Below, piece after piece: positions 8,087-15,861 of a stretch of DNA of 55,969 bases. The DNA is from an uncultured Eubacteriales bacterium (GTDB taxonomy: Bacteria > Bacillota > Clostridia > Christensenellales > Borkfalkiaceae): assembly GCA_900548285.1 (NCBI GenBank), contig URKE01000007.1:1-55969 (forward strand), written 5' to 3'. How positions within the stretch are numbered: the stretch's first letter is position 1; each line of letters opens with the position of its first letter. The notes beneath the pieces were generated by a model. That model ran no database searches, was not told where the DNA came from, and saw only the letters and a list, made by a program, of their open reading frames with translations. The position numbers and the translations under genes were made by a program.

Positions 8087-10675
8087 ATGAAAAAGAAAAA
8101 ACTTTTATATTCTGCAATCGTCGCCGTAGCGCTTGCGTTATGCGTGGCTTTATGCGTCGGTTGCGGTGAAAAAACGGAAAATTTCAGCGTTTTGTTTAAA
8201 GACGGCGATACAACCGTTTCGGAAGTCGTTGTGGAAAGCGGCGCGACCGTAAAAGTCCCCGATTACGGAAAAGACGGTTATAAGTTGGTGTGGATGAACG
8301 GCGACGTCGAGTATGATTTCGACGCGCCCGTTACCGGCAATCTCACGCTTACCGCCGCGTTCAGCGTTGAAGGTCACACCGTAACCGTTGTGAATTCCGA
8401 CGATTCGGTATTGAAAACGCTTACAGTTCCGGACGGAGGTAAAGCGGATCTCGATTCCGTTCATCCGTCGCATCCCTCGAACAACCGCTTGTTTACGTTC
8501 AAAGGTTGGGATAAGACGGCGGATAACGTAACCGAAGATATTACGGTTAAGGCTGTATACGATTATAAATCCTTGCCCGAGGATATGTTTAACTTTACCT
8601 TGCTCGATGACGGAACTTACGAAATAGCCGTAAAGAACGATAAAGATTTCACCGATTTCGATTTCGGCGGCGAATACGGTCTGCCGTACGAACATAACGG
8701 TAAGCCGGTATCGAAAATCGGCGCTTACGGATTCGCGCATTTCCAAAATCTGGGAGATTTGACAGGTTTAACTTATCTTTATGTTCCCGAAAGCGTAAAG
8801 GTTGTGGACGCTTACGCGTTTATGCAACAGGAAATCGGGGAAGTGGAGTTTGCGGGACTTGAAGAAATTTATTCTCTGGCGTTTCTTTATTCCAACGCGA
8901 TAGTAAAACTTCCCGAAACCGTGAATTATATCGAGCCGTACGCGTTTTTCTCTTTCGGGGAATTTCCCGAGGCTATGACGAGTTTTGACGGAAGAATAGT
9001 TCTCAGCGACGATTGTAAGGCTTATTACCAAGATAAACGCGGAGGAATTTATACGGCGAACGGCGAAACGCTTATTTATTTCAGAAACAGTACGGCGGAC
9101 GGCGAAAGTTACAGCTCGTATTCTATTCCCGACGGCGTGAAATATATTTATCCTGCCGTTTTCTATAGGGAATATAATTTGGAATCTATCGTGTTTAAAG
9201 GCGATATCGACACCATCGGTTCGGCTTGCTTCTATTCTTCGGGAATCAGTGAATACGATTTCCGCGGAACTGTACGCAAAATCGAGGGTAGCGAAACCGT
9301 TTATCAGACCAAAGGTTCGGCTTCGGAAGAAAATCTGAAAGAGTTGCGTCAGGGCGCGTTTTCGCAAAGTTATGCGATTTCTCAAAACGATTCCTTCACG
9401 CTTCCTTCGGGTCTGAAATATATCGGCGACAACACTTTCTTCGATACGGGTATTAAAGAAGTCCGTCTCGACGGTGTGGAATACGTCGGATTTATGGCTT
9501 TCTGGGCAGACACAAGTTACTGGAAGTTGGATACCATTGTCGTTACTAACAGCGATAAATATTATAGTTATGAAGATAAAGCGTTGATTGAACGCGGTAC
9601 AGGCCCGGAATACAACGGCAAGGCGGGCGACACATTTATGGTTTACGCTTCCTGTTTAAGCGGCGTATCGGGCAAAGAACTGCTTGAAAATACCGATAAA
9701 TACGTTACCGATACTTTCTGCGTGCCTGACGGCGTTACGGCGTTTCATCCTTACGCCTTTTTCGAAGCGAACTTTATCCGTCACCTCGTATTGCCCGAGG
9801 GCGTTCGCAGTTTGCCGGCGGGATTCCTCAGCTCGGGAGGCTCTATATATGTCTATGACGACGACGGAAATTTCCTTGGAGAAAAAACTCTCGGGATGGT
9901 AGATATCAGTTGCCCCTCGACTTTGACCGAAATCGACGCGTACGACGGCGCGGAAAAATGGCTTCTTATAGACGATTATCATAACGCGATAGTGCTGAGA
10001 GCGGAGGGCGCGAAAGGTCTGATTTTCCCCAACGGGTGCAATCTCAAAAAGCTCAGCAGTTTCTCCCTTTATATAGAAAAAGACACGTTTGTAATTCCCG
10101 CTTCGGTAACCGATTACGCAGGAAATGCGGTTTTCCGCGTGAACGGCGTTATGAAATTCGAAGTGGAAAAAGACAATCCCAAATACGTTGCGTTCGGCGG
10201 CTGGTTGTATGAAAAACTCGGCGGGAACGAGCTTAAACTGGTTCAGATTCCATACGATCCCGCCGCAACCGAACTTGTTTTCCCCGAAACGGGAGATTAC
10301 ACGTTGACAGAAATCGGAACTATGGCGTTTAGAATGTTCAGTCTTACGAACCTTGTAATTCCGGACACGGTAAAGAGGATCGACGCCTACGCCTTTGCCG
10401 ACAGTACGTATGCCAACGTAACAATTTCCGCAAGCGTGGAATATATAGACGATTATGCGTTTATGTACGGTTACGGTCTGGAAAGCGTTACGTTTAAGGG
10501 AACCGTTCCGCCGGAAGTGGGCAAAGAAATATTCTTCTGTATGTTCGACGAAACGCTTGGCGGAACTAAGATATACGTCCCGGAGGCGGCTTACGAAACC
10601 TGGCTTAAATTTCTTACCGATTACGGCAAAAAGTACGACGTGGAAGGATATTACAACAATATCGTGACAATTTAA
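8087..10675 (+). CDS. BspA-like leucine-rich-repeat surface lipoprotein
   Basis: An 862-residue secreted protein. A signal peptide of about 26 residues ends in the lipobox VGC, so it should be lipid-anchored on the outside of the membrane. Two short beta modules follow (about 30-165), with lines such as GYKLVWMNGDVEYDFDAPV and FTFKGWDKTADNVTEDITV, typical of Listeria-Bacteroides (InlB B) repeats. The rest is a long series of BspA-type leucine-rich repeats with the recurring pattern of a hydrophobic turn, IxxYAF or IGxxAF, and VxxPxxV. Examples are YVPESVKVVDAYAF and VIPDTVKRIDAYAF. These proteins bind host or matrix ligands in other bacteria; the ligand here is unknown. It starts at the ATG after AAAGGAGAGC. 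It stands alone between a terminator and a strong bidirectional hairpin, with a long leader suggesting post-transcriptional control. Confidence 0.88.
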   Translation: MKKKKLLYSAIVAVALALCVALCVGCGEKTENFSVLFKDGDTTVSEVVVESGATVKVPDYGKDGYKLVWMNGDVEYDFDAPVTGNLTLTAAFSVEGHTVTVVNSDDSVLKTLTVPDGGKADLDSVHPSHPSNNRLFTFKGWDKTADNVTEDITVKAVYDYKSLPEDMFNFTLLDDGTYEIAVKNDKDFTDFDFGGEYGLPYEHNGKPVSKIGAYGFAHFQNLGDLTGLTYLYVPESVKVVDAYAFMQQEIGEVEFAGLEEIYSLAFLYSNAIVKLPETVNYIEPYAFFSFGEFPEAMTSFDGRIVLSDDCKAYYQDKRGGIYTANGETLIYFRNSTADGESYSSYSIPDGVKYIYPAVFYREYNLESIVFKGDIDTIGSACFYSSGISEYDFRGTVRKIEGSETVYQTKGSASEENLKELRQGAFSQSYAISQNDSFTLPSGLKYIGDNTFFDTGIKEVRLDGVEYVGFMAFWADTSYWKLDTIVVTNSDKYYSYEDKALIERGTGPEYNGKAGDTFMVYASCLSGVSGKELLENTDKYVTDTFCVPDGVTAFHPYAFFEANFIRHLVLPEGVRSLPAGFLSSGGSIYVYDDDGNFLGEKTLGMVDISCPSTLTEIDAYDGAEKWLLIDDYHNAIVLRAEGAKGLIFPNGCNLKKLSSFSLYIEKDTFVIPASVTDYAGNAVFRVNGVMKFEVEKDNPKYVAFGGWLYEKLGGNELKLVQIPYDPAATELVFPETGDYTLTEIGTMAFRMFSLTNLVIPDTVKRIDAYAFADSTYANVTISASVEYIDDYAFMYGYGLESVTFKGTVPPEVGKEIFFCMFDETLGGTKIYVPEAAYETWLKFLTDYGKKYDVEGYYNNIVTI

Positions 10676-10813
10676 GGTTTGAGCGCGTTGATAGATGAAT
10701 TGCAAGAAAAAATCGATTTATACTTCAAAAATCGTTGACGAACGGCAAATCGGATATGCTTCTCACAGGTCATCTTATTCTCGGCGAATAAGCAAATAAT
10801 TTTTGTAAAACAG

Positions 10814-10857
10814 AGCCGCCGCAACGGAAAAGAAATTTTCCGTTGCGGCGGCTTTTT
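10814..10857. terminator. bidirectional terminator
   Basis: A perfect 18-bp stem (AGCCGCCGCAACGGAAAA at 10814-10831, complement at 10836-10853) carries a GAAA tetraloop. The plus strand continues in TTTTT and the minus strand in TCTGTTTTAC. It sits between the converging lipoprotein and TetR genes and probably ends both transcripts. Confidence 0.92.
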
Positions 10858-10865
10858 GCATGGTT

Positions 10866-11522
10866 TTATTTCGATAAGTCGGGGCTGTTCGCCGCGAGAT
10901 TATCGCTTTCGTCCGAATCCGCGTCGGCGGGCATAATCGAAGTAAGTTCGGGGTTATCGGATTTTATCACGTAAATCATTCCGTTGAAAATCTCGCCGAG
11001 ATTCCGCGCGATTTCCTTTTCCGAAAAGACGCACACCTTCGATGCGACGAGCGAACAAAGCCCGTAAGAGTAAATCCACATTTGTCTGAAAAGGCGTTCG
11101 GCTTGCTCGCGGCTCGCGTTGTAATCTCTCATGATTATGTCGATGTCGTTCTGCTTGCCGAAGGGGATAATTTTCTGCGCGGCGTCGAAGTCCGCCTGCC
11201 CGGAGGTTTCCTGCATGAAGAGAAGTCTGAAAAGCCGGGGCTGTTCCGAGGCGAATTTAACCCATTGCATTCCGCGTTTTTTATAAGCGGGGTAAAATTC
11301 TTCCGCCACCGCCATATACTCGTTGAAAATCTCAACGGCACGGTTTTTAACTTCCGTTTTCAGTTCGTCCATATCCTTGAACAAAGTGAAAATAGGGCAG
11401 GACGAACTTCCGAGATGTTTTCCGAGTTCTCTCGCGGTAAGGCTTTCGTAACCTCTTTCTTCGATGAGATTCATCGCCGCGGTTATCATCTGATCTCTTG
11501 TAAATTTCGGTTTCGGTGGCAT
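10866..11522 (-). CDS. TetR/AcrR family regulator
   Basis: A 218-residue one-component transcription factor. The N-terminal helix-turn-helix is clear (about residues 8-55: FTRDQMITAAMNLIEERGYESLTARELGKHL), and the all-helical ligand domain follows. The segment PIFTLFKDMDELK after the recognition helix is the usual TetR positioning sequence. The C-terminal part (FASEQPRLFRLLFMQE) resembles the WHG-type effector domain. It starts at the ATG after GAGGTAACA. There is no obvious target operon next to it, so it may regulate itself: a 14-bp palindrome abuts its -35 box. Confidence 0.9.
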   Translation of the reverse strand: MPPKPKFTRDQMITAAMNLIEERGYESLTARELGKHLGSSSCPIFTLFKDMDELKTEVKNRAVEIFNEYMAVAEEFYPAYKKRGMQWVKFASEQPRLFRLLFMQETSGQADFDAAQKIIPFGKQNDIDIIMRDYNASREQAERLFRQMWIYSYGLCSLVASKVCVFSEKEIARNLGEIFNGMIYVIKSDNPELTSIMPADADSDESDNLAANSPDLSK

Positions 11523-11565
11523 TGTTACCTCTGTGTTTTTGCTGTCTTAATATACAATATATAAT

Positions 11566-11609
11566 ATTATCTCACTTTTTCCGACGTTTGTCAAATCCGG
11601 CATGCCGGA
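11566..11609 (-). promoter_or_regulatory. promoter of the first TetR gene with palindromic site
   Basis: On the minus strand TTGACA (11594-11589), 17 bases and GATAAT (11571-11566). Just upstream of the -35 lies the perfect palindrome TCCGGCATGCCGGA (11596-11609), a candidate binding site for this regulator or another one. Confidence 0.6.
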
Positions 11610-11674
11610 CAAGAATAAAACGAACCGTGGTCTGACGGCGAGTTTTTAGGCTAAGACAAGGCACGCGAACTTGG

Positions 11675-12274
11675 CTATACGAAAAGAGTTCGGATCATTT
11701 CGCAGACCTTTTCCTTCATGACGGAATAATCGAGATAATCGTGCGTGTCGTAAACGTATTCGTGCGCGAAAGACTGAATGGAATTCATCGCCAGATGTAC
11801 GCCCTCTTTCAGCCCTTTCTTTTCAAAACCGAGTTCGCCGAGTTTTGCGTAAATTTTTTCGGTGATTACGTCCTGCAACGCCATAAATTCGTTTTTCACG
11901 TCCTCGTCGCTCACTTCGAGAGAGTGAAGCGTGTTGTGAAGATGAGCGTTTTCCTTGTGCGTTTTTATCGTCACGTCGATAAATTCAACGATAAGCGCGT
12001 CGATATCCAGCGGCAGTTTTATTCCGTCGATTATCTTGCCGAAAGGTTCGGTAACCTTATCGATATATATTTTGAGAACGTGGAGCAGAATATCGCGTTT
12101 GTCTTTGAAATAACTATATACTATTCCGGTGGAAACCCCCGCGCGCTTCGCAATCTCCTGCGTGTTCGCGCTGTAATAGCCGATTTCGGCGAACAATTCG
12201 TAACTCGCGTCGATTATTTTCTGCTTTTTTTCGTTGGACCGCTCCTGTTGCGGCTGTCTTATCGTCTTTTCCAT
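11675..12274 (-). CDS. TetR family regulator next to feo
   Basis: A 199-residue TetR-type regulator. The helix-turn-helix spans about residues 15-58, with the recognition segment AGVSTGIVYSYFKDKRDIL; the rest is the helical effector domain. The frame is open up to 12337, but the extra residues would be read through the promoter. The first ATG followed by a typical TetR N-terminus (MEKTIRQPQQERSNEKK) is at 12274. This lies only about seven bases from the -10 box, so the message may be nearly leaderless. It is divergent from the iron-uptake genes, and an inverted repeat lies between the two promoters. It is therefore the best candidate regulator of feo and of itself. The ligand is unknown. Confidence 0.88.
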   Translation of the reverse strand: MEKTIRQPQQERSNEKKQKIIDASYELFAEIGYYSANTQEIAKRAGVSTGIVYSYFKDKRDILLHVLKIYIDKVTEPFGKIIDGIKLPLDIDALIVEFIDVTIKTHKENAHLHNTLHSLEVSDEDVKNEFMALQDVITEKIYAKLGELGFEKKGLKEGVHLAMNSIQSFAHEYVYDTHDYLDYSVMKEKVCEMIRTLFV

Positions 12275-12280
12275 ATATCC

Positions 12281-12309
12281 ATTATATAATATTCCGAAAA
12301 AAAAAGCAA
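12281..12309 (-). promoter_or_regulatory. promoter of the feo-linked TetR gene
   Basis: On the minus strand TTGCTT (12309-12304), 17 bases and TATAAT (12286-12281). The predicted transcription start falls on or next to the start codon at 12274. Confidence 0.65.
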
Positions 12310-12318
12310 GAAAAATTT

Positions 12319-12342
12319 TATGAATATGAAAGAACATTCATA
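12319..12342. promoter_or_regulatory. inverted repeat between divergent promoters, candidate operator
   Basis: TATGAAT (12319-12325) and ATTCATA (12336-12342) form a dyad with a 10-base centre. It lies about 10 bases upstream of the TetR gene's -35 box and 8 bases upstream of the feo -35 box. Looser half-sites TGAAT and ATTCA recur at 12378 and 12399, around the feo start. The placement suits one regulator controlling both directions. Confidence 0.5.
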
Positions 12343-12349
12343 TTTTTGC

Positions 12350-12378
12350 TTGACAACGGTTTTTGCTCTTGCTATAAT
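12350..12378 (+). promoter_or_regulatory. consensus promoter of the feo operon
   Basis: TTGACA (12350-12355), 17 bases and TATAAT (12373-12378). Both hexamers are perfect, which implies that repression is needed to control the operon. Confidence 0.9.
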
Positions 12379-12414
12379 GAATGCGAAATTGAAGTTTTAT
12401 TCACATTTCAAAAA

Positions 12415-12471
12415 TAAACTAAGCCATAGTTTAGCCGCAGGTGATTGTGGTTTAATGCAATCGCCTGAGGC
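12415..12471 (+). ncRNA. two-hairpin leader of the feo operon
   Basis: The 5' untranslated region holds two stems. The first is TAAACTA (12415-12421) with TAGTTTA (12427-12433). The second is a 14-pair stem of GCCGCAGGTGATTG (12434-12447) with CAATCGCCTGAGGC (12458-12471), with one mismatch and one G-U pair. They end 22 bases before the start codon. The second is not followed by a U-run, so it is not a terminator. It could be an mRNA stabiliser or part of a regulatory RNA. I do not recognise a known riboswitch. Confidence 0.4.
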
Positions 12472-12493
12472 AAAGTGAAAAAGGAGAAAAGGT

Positions 12494-12706
12494 ATGCCTA
12501 TAGTTTTAGCGCCGACAAATCAACAACTCAGAATAGTCCGAATAGCGGCGGACGAAAAGTTGAAAAAACATCTCGAAAGTCTCGGGATAACGTTGGACGG
12601 CGAAATTACGGTTTTAAGTTCGAGCGGCGGAAGCGTTGTAGTTAAGGTAAAGGACGGACGCATCGCCCTCGACGGCAACCTTTCGACGAAAATTTTCGTC
12701 GCGTAA
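12494..12706 (+). CDS. feoA: FeoA domain protein (first)
   Basis: A 70-residue cytoplasmic protein consisting of one SH3-like FeoA domain. Such proteins assist FeoB in ferrous iron uptake, probably by contacting its cytoplasmic part. The order of strands and turns is visible: LRIVRIAADEKLKKHLESLGI, then EITVLSSSGGSVVVKVKDGRIALD. It starts after AAAAAGGAGAAAAGGT. It is the first gene of an operon of four. Two separate FeoA proteins ahead of FeoB are common in Clostridia. This copy is the more diverged of the two. Confidence 0.87.
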   Translation: MPIVLAPTNQQLRIVRIAADEKLKKHLESLGITLDGEITVLSSSGGSVVVKVKDGRIALDGNLSTKIFVA

Positions 12707-12744
12707 GATTTGTAATCAATCAGTTTTGATTAAGGAGATATAAA

Positions 12745-12978
12745 ATGGAGAAAACTCTTAATTTGTTTGAGGTCGGCGAACACGGAACGGTAAAGTCCGT
12801 AACCGGCGAAGGCAAAATCAAAAGGCGTCTTTTCGATATGGGAATTACTCCCGGCGCGGACGTTCTTATGAGAAAGAAAGCGCCTTTGGGCGATCCCATC
12901 GAGATTACCATAAGAGGCTACGAACTCACGCTTCGTAAAACCGAGGCGGTATGCGTCAATATGGAGGTAAACAAATAA
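12745..12978 (+). CDS. feoA: FeoA domain protein (second)
   Basis: A 77-residue FeoA-domain protein with the canonical core GKIKRRLFDMGITPGADVLMRKKAPLGDPIEI. Here the RRLFDMGI and GDPIEI segments are the family's most conserved parts. It is likely to act as the FeoB partner. It starts after TAAGGAGATATAAA. Its TAA stop overlaps the ATG of feoB by one base (TAATG), which indicates translational coupling. Confidence 0.93.
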   Translation: MEKTLNLFEVGEHGTVKSVTGEGKIKRRLFDMGITPGADVLMRKKAPLGDPIEITIRGYELTLRKTEAVCVNMEVNK

Positions 12979-15476
12979 TGAAAAGATTTGCCCTGGCAGG
13001 CAACCCGAACTGCGGAAAAACGACGCTTTTCAACAGTCTGACGGGTTCTACGGCTCACGTCGGCAACTGGCCCGGCGTAACGGTCGACAAACGCGACGGC
13101 GTTTATAAAAAATGCGCCGAACCCATTTCGATAGTCGACCTTCCCGGTATCTATTCTCTTTCGCCTTACACTCCTGAAGAAGTTATCGCGAGAAATTACG
13201 TTTTGGACGAGAAGCCCGATTGCGTCATCAACATCGTCGACGCTACGAATTTAGAGCGTAACCTTTATCTTACCACTCAACTTCTCGAAATAGACGTTCC
13301 TATGGTCGTCGCTCTCAACATGATCGACGCCGTTGAAAAAGCAGGCGACAAAATCGACGAAAAAGCCCTTGAAAACAAACTCGGCGTACCCGTCGTAAAG
13401 ATTTCCGCTCTCAAAGAAAAAGGTCTTAAAGAACTTATGGATAAGGCTTATAACGAGAGCAAGAAAAAGCGCGTAGGCATTACCGTTTTGAAGGATTCGC
13501 CCCTTGCGCACGTTATCGGCGACGTAAAAATCGCGCTCGAAGGTCAGAACGTCGCAAACCCGCTGTTCCACGCCGTTAAACTTGTCGAAAACGACGAGAT
13601 CGAAGTGAAAATGCACAAAGAAACGGTCGGAATGGTCAGCGCGTTCAAAAAGACGTTCAACGACGATATTTTCGGCAACGATTTCGAGGCGCTGGTTGCG
13701 GACGCGAGATATAAATACATATCCAAGAACTTCGCGCCGGTCGTAACCCGCAAAAACAAAGAAAAATTCAAAACTTCCGCTTCGGACAAGGCGGATAAGG
13801 TGCTTACGCACAAGGTTTGGGGTATTCCCATATTCCTCGTGGTTCTGTTCCTTATCTTCCACCTTACCTTCTCCGAAAACCTGTTCTTTATAAACGGATT
13901 CGGCGACGGCTGGATGCCCTCTCTTTCCGATAACGAAGCCTTCCTCGAAAAAGACGACGACGGCAACGTCGTTTATGAAGACGATCTCGATTACTACATG
14001 ACCGAGAACGGCGATTATCTCACCGTCGGAAGCGAAGGCGTAACCGACAACGGCAACGGTACTTATTCCATCGAAGGCGAGGACGGAGAGTTTGTCGCCG
14101 ACGACGAAGGTCGCCTTGGAAGCCGCGTGCCTGTTCTTAACTACGGCGGAAGATGGCTCGCAACTATTTACGACGGAACGATTTATTCGCCCGGCGTTGT
14201 GGTAAACAATATCTGGAACGATATGATAGTCGGCGAAATAGCCGGACGTATTCAGGAAGCCGTAGACGGCAGCGGAATGGCGGACTGGGCGAAAGGTCTT
14301 ATCAATAACGGTATCATAGACGGTATCACGGCCGTTCTTTCGTTCCTCCCTCCGATTCTTGTATTGTTCTTATTCTTCTCGATTCTCGAAGATTCCGGGT
14401 ATATGGCGCGTATCGCGTTCATTCTGGACAGAATGTTCCGTAAATTCGGACTTTCGGGAAGAGCGTTCCTCCCGATGATCATGGGCTTCGGTTGTTCCGT
14501 TCCCGCAATGATCAACACGAGAACGCTTGCAGACGAAAAAGAAAGAACGGCGACCGTCCGCGTTATCCCGTTCTTCTCCTGCGGAGCAAAACTTCCCATA
14601 CTTACGGCAGTTGCCGGCGCGCTTGTTATCGGCACGGGTATCAGCGCGGATCTGATTACTTACTCGATGTATCTCTTAGGCATAATAACCGCAATCGTTT
14701 CGGTTCTGCTTATGAGAAACACCTCGCTCAAAGGCGAAACGCCTCCGTTCATAATGGAACTTCCGGCATATCACGCGCCGCAGTTCAAGAACCTTATGGC
14801 TCACCTTTGGGATAAAACGAAGCACTTCGTAAAGAAAGCGTTCACGATAATCCTTGCTTCGACGATAGTCATCTGGTTCCTTACTCACTTCGATTTCCAG
14901 TGGCATATTCTTGCCGACGAAAAAATCAACGAGAGTATTCTTGCCAAGATATCGATGCTCGTTCAGCCGATTTTCACTCCCGTCGGATTCGGAAGTCAAC
15001 TCGGCGAATACGGTTGGGTATTCGTTCTTGCGGCGGTTTCCGGTCTTATCGCCAAGGAAAACGTCATTTCCACATTCGGAACGCTTGCGGCTTGCCTTAT
15101 CGCTAACCCCGCGGTTGCTGCCGAAATCGGACTTGCGAATATCACGAGCGAAGCGGGTGTCGGCGCCGTCAAGGCAATGATTCTTGCAACGGGCATTTCC
15201 GTTCCGGGACTCCTTGCGTTCATCGCGTTCAACATGACGACCATTCCGTGCTTCGCGGCGGTAGGTACGGCAAAAGCGGAACTTCAGGATAAGAAACGCT
15301 ATAAATGGACGCTCCTGTTCTGGATAGCGACGTCTTACGTCGTATCCGCTATGGTTTACACGATCGGATCGTGGTGGTGGACGGCGTTTATCTGGGCAGC
15401 GGTTGTCGCGGCGGTCGCCGTAGTGATCGTTATGAGAAACAAAAAACTTGCGGCAAAACAGAACGTTCTTGCGTAA
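12978..15476 (+). CDS. feoB: ferrous iron transporter FeoB
   Basis: Inner-membrane GTP-dependent ferrous iron transporter of 832 residues. The N-terminal G domain shows G1 GNPNCGKTT (8-16), G3 DLPGIYSLSPYTPEE and G4 NMID. A helical spacer domain follows, then the membrane part with two Gate motifs (for example GFGCSVPAMINTR). The start is the ATG at 12978, preceded by GGAGG inside the feoA end; an upstream ATG at 12951 lacks a site. Oddity: after the first membrane segment (about residues 282-300) there is an acidic, Asp/Glu/Gly-rich insertion of roughly 70-90 residues (about 310-400), with the lines EKDDDGNVVYEDDLDYY and SIEGEDGEFVADDEG. Typical FeoB proteins have only a short loop there. 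By topology this insert should face outside. Confidence 0.96.
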   Translation: MKRFALAGNPNCGKTTLFNSLTGSTAHVGNWPGVTVDKRDGVYKKCAEPISIVDLPGIYSLSPYTPEEVIARNYVLDEKPDCVINIVDATNLERNLYLTTQLLEIDVPMVVALNMIDAVEKAGDKIDEKALENKLGVPVVKISALKEKGLKELMDKAYNESKKKRVGITVLKDSPLAHVIGDVKIALEGQNVANPLFHAVKLVENDEIEVKMHKETVGMVSAFKKTFNDDIFGNDFEALVADARYKYISKNFAPVVTRKNKEKFKTSASDKADKVLTHKVWGIPIFLVVLFLIFHLTFSENLFFINGFGDGWMPSLSDNEAFLEKDDDGNVVYEDDLDYYMTENGDYLTVGSEGVTDNGNGTYSIEGEDGEFVADDEGRLGSRVPVLNYGGRWLATIYDGTIYSPGVVVNNIWNDMIVGEIAGRIQEAVDGSGMADWAKGLINNGIIDGITAVLSFLPPILVLFLFFSILEDSGYMARIAFILDRMFRKFGLSGRAFLPMIMGFGCSVPAMINTRTLADEKERTATVRVIPFFSCGAKLPILTAVAGALVIGTGISADLITYSMYLLGIITAIVSVLLMRNTSLKGETPPFIMELPAYHAPQFKNLMAHLWDKTKHFVKKAFTIILASTIVIWFLTHFDFQWHILADEKINESILAKISMLVQPIFTPVGFGSQLGEYGWVFVLAAVSGLIAKENVISTFGTLAACLIANPAVAAEIGLANITSEAGVGAVKAMILATGISVPGLLAFIAFNMTTIPCFAAVGTAKAELQDKKRYKWTLLFWIATSYVVSAMVYTIGSWWWTAFIWAAVVAAVAVVIVMRNKKLAAKQNVLA

Positions 15477-15564
15477 AAGCAAAACGGGTTTGAAATAAGC
15501 CTGCAAAACTTTGAACGTAAATAAATTCGGATTGATTGCATAAATTAATCAAAGGAGAGCAAAT

Positions 15565-15726
15565 ATGGGCGCTCTGGAAATACTTTTAATAATTGCATGC
15601 GCCGGCATTGTGATAGCCGTGAGCGTGACGTCGATAATCAGAAAGAAACAAGGCAAACACGATTGTGATTGCGGCGGCGATTGCGCGCATTGCTCGGCTT
15701 GCCGAAACGCGACGAAAAAGAAATAA
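15565..15726 (+). CDS. FeoB-associated Cys-rich membrane peptide
   Basis: A 53-residue protein: one N-terminal membrane helix (MGALEILLIIACAGIVIAV), a basic stretch (RKKQGKH), then a cytoplasmic Cys cluster, CDCGGDCAHCSAC. This matches the small Cys-rich family found beside feoB in Clostridia and Bacilli (the FeoB-associated Pfam family). Its role is unproven; binding of iron or help with transfer is likely. The start at 15565 follows AAAGGAGAGC. It closes the operon, and a strong terminator follows. Confidence 0.9.
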   Translation: MGALEILLIIACAGIVIAVSVTSIIRKKQGKHDCDCGGDCAHCSACRNATKKK

Positions 15727-15738
15727 TCTTCCAAAAAT

Positions 15739-15780
15739 AAAAGGACGCTCCCGTGTCGACAGGCTCGGGAGCGTCCTTTT
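15739..15780 (+). terminator. terminator of the feo operon
   Basis: A perfect 15-bp stem (AAAAGGACGCTCCCG at 15739-15753 with its complement at 15766-15780) has a 12-base loop and ends in TTTT. Confidence 0.92.
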
Positions 15781-15861
15781 CCGTTGTGTGTTATTTGCGG
15801 TTGTGTTTACGCGTTAAACGGCTTATAGGACGATTTTTAAAGATTGTTTGAGATTGTCCGA

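Noticed and set aside
9656..10705. 349-codon frame on the minus strand
   Set aside because: Antisense to the BspA-like protein gene, with no supporting signal.
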